This document shows, piece after piece, positions 5,626 to 13,800 of a stretch of DNA of 25,817 nt. The notes beneath the pieces are model-generated. The model searched no databases, was not told the origin of the DNA, and was given only the letters and a program-made list of their open reading frames with translations. Positions within the stretch are counted from its first letter, which is position 1. Each line of letters starts with the position of its first letter. The DNA lies in IMG/VR virus record IMGVR_UViG_3300017991_000371, positions 1 through 25,817 of that record, one strand, 5' to 3'. Both the position numbers and the translations under genes were made by a program. Source of the DNA: a virus.

Positions 5626-8558
5626 TTAAGAATTCCTTCCGCGGCGGGATAGTAGACGAAGCTTTATCCGCCAGGATAGATTTAGATAAATACGACCAAA
5701 GCTGTCGGGAAATGAAGAATTTCATTCTTCAGCCTCAAGGCGGGGTCTATCGTCGTCCTGGTCTTCGCTTCATATCGGAAATCGCTTTGGATGGAACTCC
5801 TACCGCTACGAACATCCAGCCTGTTCTTATCCCTTTCATTTATAATTCCGAAGATTCATATATCGTCGCTTTGCTTGATGGTGTTTATAAGATCTACGTT
5901 GATAACGCTTATCTCGATGAAGGCGAAAGCCCTTTTACGGCTTCGCAGGCTTTGACGGCTGATTACGCTCAATCCGCCGATACGCTTTATCTTGTCCAAC
6001 GGGAAGCGGAACCTTTCAAGATACTCAGAATCGCCGTCGATGATTTCAAGGAGACCATTTTAGGATTCGCCGGTAATTATCCGGCTCCTCCTATTCCCGG
6101 GGTTGTATTTTCCGGGACTACCGGTAGCGCGACAATAGAGTATGCCGTAACCGCTAATTCAGATAAGGGACAGGAATCGTTGCCGGTTTTCAAATCGATA
6201 ACGAACGGACAATCTCCTTTGCAATGGTCGGATGGCAGTAAATGCACGCTTTCATGGCCTGAATTCGGATCTGCATTCGACGGTACGACTCCTCTTTCCA
6301 TAACCGTTTATGAAACGGGAACTTTTTTGATTATGGTCGGTAACGCCGGGAAAGCGGCCTATTCCTCGAATGGATATGGATGGGTTCTGAGCGGAGATAC
6401 TCAATTCGGTGGAAGCATCATTTTCGATGTGGCGATAAAGCCTTCTTTGCCGGCTATTATCGTCGGACAAGGCGGGAAAGGTTCTGGAACTATCGATGGT
6501 TCGACATGGATAGCCATTCCGAATATGCAGTTCGGAACAAGCGATATTTACGGAATATCCTACTCTACTTTCAACAATGTATTTATCGCCGTGGGACAAT
6601 ACGGTAAAGCCTCTCGCTCCTATAATAACGGAGCCACTTGGACCGCTTTGACCACTGGGTTGGATCCTCTCAAATCAATTACCAGCGTAACCGCCGCCGT
6701 GCAGTTGATCGATGCGCGTTTCTTGGCCGTTACAGATTACGGATACGCCGCTTATTCGGACGATTACGGTACTACATGGATTCAAAGAGTCATACAAAGC
6801 GGTTTTAAAAGTTGGCGCGTCGAATATTTTCGTGATTTGCATCGATTCTACAGCGTCGGAGAAGGTTATGACCATATCTATTATTCCTCTGACTACGGGG
6901 ATACATGGGTAGCTATGGACAATCCGGCTCTTCTCGATGGGCATGTTATGTTCGGAATAGCGTACTCTTCCGCGCTGGATATAACAGTTGCCGTTGGAGA
7001 TAATGATGCCATAGTGTTTTCCGAAGATGGAGAGTTTTGGAAAAACGCCTCTCAAAAGGAAGGGCAATCGATCACTTATCACGACGTCGTTTGGTCGAAT
7101 GATTTGAGTATATTCATAGCTATAGGGACAGGCGGATATTTGAATATTTCTTCAGACGGCAAATTCTGGTTTGAATCGAAAGAAGCGGATTTCTATAGGA
7201 TATACAAGAAATCTCAAGGTATTTATGGATATATAGGAACGGCAAGAGGAGAACTGACATTTACCGATTATAATTACGATCCCGTAATTACGGAATCAAT
7301 TCCAGAAGCCTATAATCCTTTCGAAAACGAGAATCCTGGAGTCGTCGCTCTTTTCAAGCAAAGACTTTGGTTAGCCAATACCGCTTCCAAATCTCAAACC
7401 GTTTTCGCCAGCCGGGTAAGGGATTTCGAGAACATGAATTTCTCTCCGTTTATCAGACCGAATGACTCAATTGAAAACGTTATCTTTTCAAGTAGACCGG
7501 ATGGCGTTATGTGGCTTGTTCCATTCAATCAGGTTTTGAAGGTCGGCACGGTGGAACGAAGTTGGACTTTATCATCGGCGTCCGGCGGAGCGATTACTCC
7601 GACCGATATCGATATAAAACCTGTTCTTGATTGGGGCGCATCTAAAGTTAAGCCGATACTCTCCGGGAACTCGTTGATTTATGTCGAAAACAAAGGATCG
7701 AAACTTTTCGATATTTATGAAAGACAGGAATATCTAGGAGATACCGGAGATAATCTTTCCGTGAATGCATCGGATCTTTTCGAAGGATACGAGATCGTTT
7801 CTATGGCCTATCAGAGAACTCCCGATCCAATCATCTGGTGCGTAAGAAACGACGGCAAAGCGGTAGCTATGACCTATCTTAAGAATGAAGGTCTTTGGGC
7901 ATGGCATTTTCACGAGACCGATGGTTTGTTCAAAGACGTGATCGTAATTCCGGGAGATCCCTACGATAAGGTTTATTTTATAGTTCGTAGAATGGGCAGA
8001 TATTTTCTAGAGATGCTTGAAGATAAATGGGATGGTCAGGATATGTTGGCGGCTAAGTTTCTGGACAGCATGATTTCTAAAATAGATCCCATACCATTTA
8101 TGGTCGTCGATGGTCTCTCCCATTTGGAAGGGCAAACGGTCTATGCTTTCGCAGATACCGAAGTTGAAGGACCGTTCACGGTTTCCGGAGGAGAAATAAC
8201 GCTTCCGTCTCCTGTGAATACCGCTCATGTAGGATTGCCTTATACATCTGTTTTATCTCCTTTGAGTGTGGAGTTCGCGACTCAATTCAGGGGAATCAGC
8301 ATTGGAAGAATCAAGGGTATCGGTGAAATAAAGCTTCGTTTGAAAAGTTCCCGCGGCGGTAAAATAGGTCCTCGCATGGATTATTTAGATGATATCGAAA
8401 TGCCTGATTTTTTAATCCAATTCGGTTTTACCGGCGACGTTTCCATAACTCCGCCGAATTCATATGATAGCGATGCTTCTTTCTTCATCGTCCAAGACGA
8501 ACCTTTACCAATGACGATTCAAGCCATGTTCATAAACCTTAATATGGCGGATAGATAA
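5613..8558 (+). CDS. Tail tubular protein B (nozzle) with inserted Asp-box propeller
   Basis: This gene encodes 981 aa from ATG 5613, preceded by TTGGAGACC. A TTG at 5589 in the same frame is less likely because it has no spaced ribosome-binding site. The N-terminal part (MAYIIKNSFRGGIVDEALSA, 'CREMKNFILQPQGGVYRRPG') and the part after residue 570 ('ALFKQRLWLANT', 'FASRVRDFENM') are typical of T7 gp12-like nozzle proteins. Between about residues 230 and 555 lie seven Asp-box-like repeats ending in G-x-x-W or G-x-W, for example SDDYGTTW, SSDYGDTW, SEDGEFW and SSDGKFW. This is consistent with a seven-bladed propeller, often used for binding glycans. Removing it leaves about 655 aa, near the size of compact nozzle proteins. 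Residues 73-92 are copied at 4794-4852. The stop overlaps the next ATG (TAATG). Confidence 0.9.
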   Translation: MAYIIKNSFRGGIVDEALSARIDLDKYDQSCREMKNFILQPQGGVYRRPGLRFISEIALDGTPTATNIQPVLIPFIYNSEDSYIVALLDGVYKIYVDNAYLDEGESPFTASQALTADYAQSADTLYLVQREAEPFKILRIAVDDFKETILGFAGNYPAPPIPGVVFSGTTGSATIEYAVTANSDKGQESLPVFKSITNGQSPLQWSDGSKCTLSWPEFGSAFDGTTPLSITVYETGTFLIMVGNAGKAAYSSNGYGWVLSGDTQFGGSIIFDVAIKPSLPAIIVGQGGKGSGTIDGSTWIAIPNMQFGTSDIYGISYSTFNNVFIAVGQYGKASRSYNNGATWTALTTGLDPLKSITSVTAAVQLIDARFLAVTDYGYAAYSDDYGTTWIQRVIQSGFKSWRVEYFRDLHRFYSVGEGYDHIYYSSDYGDTWVAMDNPALLDGHVMFGIAYSSALDITVAVGDNDAIVFSEDGEFWKNASQKEGQSITYHDVVWSNDLSIFIAIGTGGYLNISSDGKFWFESKEADFYRIYKKSQGIYGYIGTARGELTFTDYNYDPVITESIPEAYNPFENENPGVVALFKQRLWLANTASKSQTVFASRVRDFENMNFSPFIRPNDSIENVIFSSRPDGVMWLVPFNQVLKVGTVERSWTLSSASGGAITPTDIDIKPVLDWGASKVKPILSGNSLIYVENKGSKLFDIYERQEYLGDTGDNLSVNASDLFEGYEIVSMAYQRTPDPIIWCVRNDGKAVAMTYLKNEGLWAWHFHETDGLFKDVIVIPGDPYDKVYFIVRRMGRYFLEMLEDKWDGQDMLAAKFLDSMISKIDPIPFMVVDGLSHLEGQTVYAFADTEVEGPFTVSGGEITLPSPVNTAHVGLPYTSVLSPLSVEFATQFRGISIGRIKGIGEIKLRLKSSRGGKIGPRMDYLDDIEMPDFLIQFGFTGDVSITPPNSYDSDASFFIVQDEPLPMTIQAMFINLNMADR

Positions 8559-9025
8559 TGCCTATACCAGTTGTAGCCGCCGTAGCGATAACTGCTTATA
8601 ACGCATATTCCTCTTATCGGCAGACGCAGATATCCAACGCTCAGAAACGCGCTCAGGCCAGAATCGCCGCCATGAACGCTGAAACAGCTGAAATGGAAGG
8701 TGATTTGGCTATTAAAGCTTCCATTCGTTTGGAAAGCGATAGCCGAAGACAAACCGAACAGCTTATAGGAATGCAGCTAGCGCAAATGTCGGCGACTGGA
8801 TTCGCTTCGGGAGAAGGATCGTTCGCGAATATAATCGAGATGTCGGCTGTTTTAGGGGAAATGGACGCCGCCTCCATTCTTTACGAAGGCCAGCTTGAAA
8901 AATTCAGAAGACAGAAAGAAGCCGAGAGTCTAAGAGCGGAAGCGGAATCTCTAATGGAAAGTCAACAAAATCCTCTCTTGTCTGGTTTAACAGGCGCACT
9001 TTCAACTGCCGCTGCTTTATTTTAG
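8558..9025 (+). CDS. T7 gp14-like internal virion protein
   Basis: This 155-aa protein has a hydrophobic Ala/Val-rich N-terminal segment (about residues 3-17, PIPVVAAVAITAYNAYSS). A long Ala/Glu/Gln helix follows, then the 'QMSATGFASGEGSFANIIEMSAVLGEMDA' region found in internal virion proteins of the T7 gp14 kind, and finally an Ala/Leu-rich C terminus (LSGLTGALSTAAALF). These proteins are ejected first and insert into the outer membrane to start the DNA conduit. The gene overlaps tail tubular B by one base and is followed 8 bases later by the next internal-protein gene, with AGAGGG as ribosome-binding site. Confidence 0.75.
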   Translation: MPIPVVAAVAITAYNAYSSYRQTQISNAQKRAQARIAAMNAETAEMEGDLAIKASIRLESDSRRQTEQLIGMQLAQMSATGFASGEGSFANIIEMSAVLGEMDAASILYEGQLEKFRRQKEAESLRAEAESLMESQQNPLLSGLTGALSTAAALF

Positions 9026-9033
9026 AGGGTATA

Positions 9034-10836
9034 ATGCCTACGATTCCAATAAGAACGACCGCTAAATCTGTTCAGGACATCAACCTTGGAAGAATTCAAT
9101 CCGCAGAAGTCCCCGGGGTGGGCGAGCAGCAGACTTTACGCCAGTTCGACGCTATTGTAAAAAGCGGCGCGGCTTTGGCCGATACTCTTTTATCGAGGCA
9201 GGAAACCAGAAAGAAAGAAGCTGACGATCTTATAATAAACGAGGCGAAATTAGCTTTCATAGCCGCCTCGAGAGAGAAAAGACTAGAGATCGAACAAACG
9301 CCTCCGAATCAGGCGAATGGGTTATTAGCGAAGTTCAAGCGAGATCAGACCAGCATATGGGACCAGGTAACGGCCGATTTAACTCCAGATCAAATAAAGA
9401 CATTCGAACCTATCGCTAGCCGGATAGCCGTTGAAGACAACATTCAGGTAGCTAGATTCGAGGCCAATGCTCATAATGTGCGTATAGATGAGAACTATAA
9501 GGCTTCTTCTTTAGCGGCTAAAACCAGGGCATTCGATTTTTTGACCGATAAAAAGGAATTCGATAGGAATATAGCCGAATCCATTCAATTGAACGATGCT
9601 TTGTTGGAGAGACAAGGAGTAGATGAAATAGGAAGACGGAATTTCGCTAAAAACAGCTTATCGAAATCGGTCGCGGAAGGGATCGTTCTTTTATCATCGA
9701 TCTCAGCGCCGAAAGCCGAGGCATGGTTCGATCAATCTTTGAAGGATGGAGAGCTGTCTACTCAGGATTCCATTCGGATAAAAAACGCTTTGGACAAAAG
9801 AAAATCTGCTAACGAGAAGAAAGACCGGCTTGTATGGGCGCAGAATAAAGGCGATGAGCTTATAGCGAAATATGGAGAGAAGAGAGCCGCTATTTTCAAG
9901 GACATTGAAGAAAATACTTCCGGAGAAGACGAAGTAGCTCTTAAAAAAGAGATGAATATTAGACTTAGTCAAATCGCTTCGCAACAGGCTGAAGATCAAC
10001 GAGCTTTTATACGGAATGGAAAGGCTATCGTGGATCAATCGACGAATGCGGTCGAGGCTAGGCGGAATATAACGGAACTTATGGGAAGCGAGAAAGCCAC
10101 TATAGATACCGCAGATAAGCTGGATCGTTATATTAAAAAAGTATTCGAGAAGAAAACGGCAAGATCAGAAACCAATCCGGCCGCTTTGGACGAGGTTTAT
10201 ACTCGAATAAATAAAACTCTGTCAGGAACTGCTTCTCCAACCGAAATAATCGATTCCGCATCCATGATCGAAGTCGAATATGCCGATAAGCTTTCAGCGG
10301 CCGATTTAAAAGCGGCCACGAAGTATTTGCGTGGAAATGGTTTTTTCGGAAGAACCACTTATAACGATCTTCTTCAATCATTCTCGGATATGAAGGAAAA
10401 ACCGGTTTCTGAAATCAGAATGAATAAAGAGGATATGAAGGAATTCGTAGCGTATCTGAATTATGCGCGTCCATTGCTTCCTCCCGATAAAACTCCTAGT
10501 TTGTTTACGATGCAGCAAATAAGCGCCGACTTCTTTATTCAAAATAAAAGCGAAGGGAAGACGTTCAGACCAGGAGAAAACTTTTTTGAAACAGGTTTCG
10601 ATGAATTTTCCAATGAGACTTATCAGGAAGCCGCCCGACGCGGAGAAGGGCTTGCATGGCTTCCAGACCTTAGCGGAGAAAAAGCGAAAACGGCAAGTAG
10701 GCTTATCGCAAAGGAAAACGTTTTACGAAAAGAACAAGGGAAATCTCTGATAATCGATAATGAGCGTAATCGAAGCATGATCTATAAACAACGGGTTATG
10801 AAGCTTAATTCCTGGGAGATTGGAAATGCCGATTAA
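9034..10836 (+). CDS. Internal virion/ejection protein (gp15 position)
   Basis: This 600-aa protein is almost entirely alpha-helical in character, with high Lys, Glu, Ala and Gln and few cysteines or glycines. The N-terminal 30 residues (TTAKSVQDINLGRIQSAEVPGVGEQQ) are of the type seen at the start of podoviral internal virion proteins. Helical stretches follow (about residues 55-110 and 240-330). No catalytic motif is visible, and I see no lysozyme or transglycosylase signature. Its position between the gp14-like protein and a giant protein matches T7 gp15, which lines the ejection channel. The end overlaps the next gene by 11 bases. Function is inferred mainly from gene order. Confidence 0.65.
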   Translation: MPTIPIRTTAKSVQDINLGRIQSAEVPGVGEQQTLRQFDAIVKSGAALADTLLSRQETRKKEADDLIINEAKLAFIAASREKRLEIEQTPPNQANGLLAKFKRDQTSIWDQVTADLTPDQIKTFEPIASRIAVEDNIQVARFEANAHNVRIDENYKASSLAAKTRAFDFLTDKKEFDRNIAESIQLNDALLERQGVDEIGRRNFAKNSLSKSVAEGIVLLSSISAPKAEAWFDQSLKDGELSTQDSIRIKNALDKRKSANEKKDRLVWAQNKGDELIAKYGEKRAAIFKDIEENTSGEDEVALKKEMNIRLSQIASQQAEDQRAFIRNGKAIVDQSTNAVEARRNITELMGSEKATIDTADKLDRYIKKVFEKKTARSETNPAALDEVYTRINKTLSGTASPTEIIDSASMIEVEYADKLSAADLKAATKYLRGNGFFGRTTYNDLLQSFSDMKEKPVSEIRMNKEDMKEFVAYLNYARPLLPPDKTPSLFTMQQISADFFIQNKSEGKTFRPGENFFETGFDEFSNETYQEAARRGEGLAWLPDLSGEKAKTASRLIAKENVLRKEQGKSLIIDNERNRSMIYKQRVMKLNSWEIGNAD

Positions 10837-13800
10837 CGCGGAATTCGAACTTGAAAACGGCGGCGCCGAAACAATTGGTTTCATTCCAGAGCCTAAGGAA
10901 TTATTCAGCGTCGAACGAGACGAAGCCGCTTTAAACATCAATGCTTCATTCAATAGAGATCCGGAACAGGAAGCGGAGATATTGGAGCTTTCTAAAAAAC
11001 TAGATTGGCCTGTCGATGTCGTTCGAGCTAAAAAGAAAGAAGCTTTGGAGGAGGTTCGCAAAAGTGACTTTCGATCTATAAACGAATCTATTCTTTTAGG
11101 TTTTATCGGGCGGTCTTCTGAAAACGCCGCTTTGGTCAAAGATGATATTATTCCGCTCAGAAACACCGCAGGCTTTTTAGATCGAATCGAAAAATACTCC
11201 TCCGATTTAATCAGCGATATTGAAAAAGCCTATCAATCTGGCGATATTAATCTTCAATTAGCTCCTCTTTATAATCGCAAATTCATTCAGCAGGAAACCG
11301 ACCCGGAACTTGACGAGGAAATAAAAAGACTTGAATCCGCTATTCTTCCTAGAGAAGAAGAACCGGATTTGTTGAAGGAAATCGCGACGGTTACAGCTGA
11401 GCAAATCCCTTTGGTTCTTTCCGCGGTCGGAAGCGGAGTCGCAAGAGTTCAGGAAGCCATTCCCGCGATAGGTGGAGCGACCATTGCGGCCGGCGTGGCG
11501 ACCGGCGGGACAGGAGCGATTCCATTCGCTATCGGCAGCGCGAAAGCTATTTTCGCTTTGGGCGTCATGGAGAAGATAGCCGGAATTGAAACTCCGATGG
11601 CCGCCAAGGAATTTTCCGAGTTCCGAGACGAAAACGGAGAGCCGCTCGACCCGGATGTATTGAAATACGCCGCTTTAACCGTCGGCTACTTGAACGGCAT
11701 AACGGAGCTAGTAACGGATGTCGCGACCATAGGATTGTTGAAGCGAACTCCTGGTTTCAAAAAGATTTTTTCTCTGGCTCCAAGGGAAGCGGTAAAGGAA
11801 GGTTTGCAGAGCAAGGTTTTCAGAACCGCTTTAAAAAGAATCGCCATATCAATTACCGGTTCGTCTCTCATCAATGGATTGGAGGAAGCTGTTCAGGAGC
11901 TGACCACGATTTTGGGCGGGGAGGCCGCGAAGAAAATATCTCCTGGAGAATTCGAAGATATCGATACTAATAAAGCGATCAAAAGAGTTCTTGAAGCGGG
12001 AAGACTTGGTTCTTTGGGGGGCTTAGGCTTCGGATTGATGACCGGTTCCGTTAGTCTTGGGACAGCGGCGGTTCAGAAAGGAGTTTTAATTAATCAGGCT
12101 CGGAATATTAAAAAACGCGCAAGTAGTTATTATGACGAGCAGGTTGAATTATCCGAAAAGCTTGATGAAACTAAAACCAAAAAACGTTCTTCCGACAAAA
12201 CTAAGGAATTTCTGGAAAACGGAGGATTGACCAAAGACGGCTTTATAGATGGAGATCAAGCTCTTGAATTCTATCAAACCGGCGATAACTCGGAAATATT
12301 CGCTAAACTTGGGATAACCGAGGAGGAAATTAAAAAAGCGGCTTTAAACGGAAAATCGATACCAATAAAGCTTTCGGAAATACAATCAGTTCTTTCCTTG
12401 GAGGAAAGTAGAAAATTCTTCAAAACAATTCGAGAATCCGCGGATAGTTTATCCCTTGATGAAACGGATACGATAGATATTCAAGAAGAATTGAAGAGAA
12501 TAGACGAAGCTTTAAAAACGATTGAAAAGGATCGAGATGAATTTTTAGTGGAGAAGTCCAGAATCGAAACGGAAGCCGAAAGCGTAGCCAGGATCAGGAA
12601 AATACCGCAATCGAAGATTTACGCGAAGGGCATAGCGGAGATTCTTGGGAATTTTTCCTTAAGAATGTCTATAGAAGGAGATCAATCTCCCGCCGCCACT
12701 CTTAAAAGAATACGAACGGAGGTTTCGACTTTCAAGGATTTAGCCGACGCGGAAAAATTCCTGAAGGAAAATGGATTGAAAAACTCGATTCCATTAGGCG
12801 TGACTCGAATCGTTTCGGAAGGTTTCATTATAAAGCTTTTCGAGGGGGCTAATCATTCCACGTTGATTCATGAAACAGGACATGTATTCTTGGGAGAGAT
12901 TGAATCAATCGTCTCTAATGGACATGCTTCCGAAAATTTGATCAATGATTACGATCTGATTAAAAAATGGCTTGGAGTTGTTCCGGAACAGGAAATAACC
13001 ATCGAGCAACAAGATAGATTCGCGCAAGCTTTCGAACTTTATGTACGGGAAGGGAAAGCCCCGAATAAGAATTTGATTCCGTTTTTCGAGCGATTTAAAA
13101 AATGGTTGACGACCATTTATAAAAAAATAAAGGGATCTGCGATAGATGTAGGATTGACTGACGAAGTACGTCTAGTTTTCGACCGTCTTCTTATGGTCGA
13201 AGAGCAAACCGAACGATTCGTTGAAGAAAATGAATTATTCATTTCGGATGCCGTTTTAGATTCCTTGAATTTGAAAGACGCGCAAAAACTTGAATTCCGT
13301 CGAAGATTATCCGGAGCGTCGAAAATAGCCAATCAGTCCATTCAATTGGATTTAGCGCGCGATTATAAAGCCAATATCAAGAAATGGACAGCCGAAGCGA
13401 AAATAAAGGTCGCTGGTAAAAGAGTGAACAATCTTTATGCTGACCTTGTTTCATCCAAACGAGGTTTCAATCTTGCCGCATCCTCTGAATTTCTGAGCGC
13501 GAAAGAATTGAATGAATTAGAGCTGAAGAAACCGGATACCTTTAGCGATGACGGGATAGACCCAAAAATAATAGCGGAAAGATTCGGTTATGCATCAGTT
13601 AAAGCGATGTTTACCGATTTGAGAACTCAGCCCTCTTTGAAAAGCGAAATCGAGAGAATCGATTCTCTTAGATATTTTCTTGATCATCCCGTTATGGGTC
13701 TTAACGAATCCGAGATCGAGTTTCAATTCGGAAAGCAAGTCGCCATTAGACTCAAAGCGAAGAATTCGCGTCTAGTGCGGAAAAATGGTCAGAACCCTTC

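Noticed and set aside
10723-11166. A 147-codon minus-strand frame over the end of one internal virion gene and start of the giant gene
   Set aside because: Serine-rich shadow-type composition, no ribosome-binding site worth noting, and opposite to a strongly supported operon.
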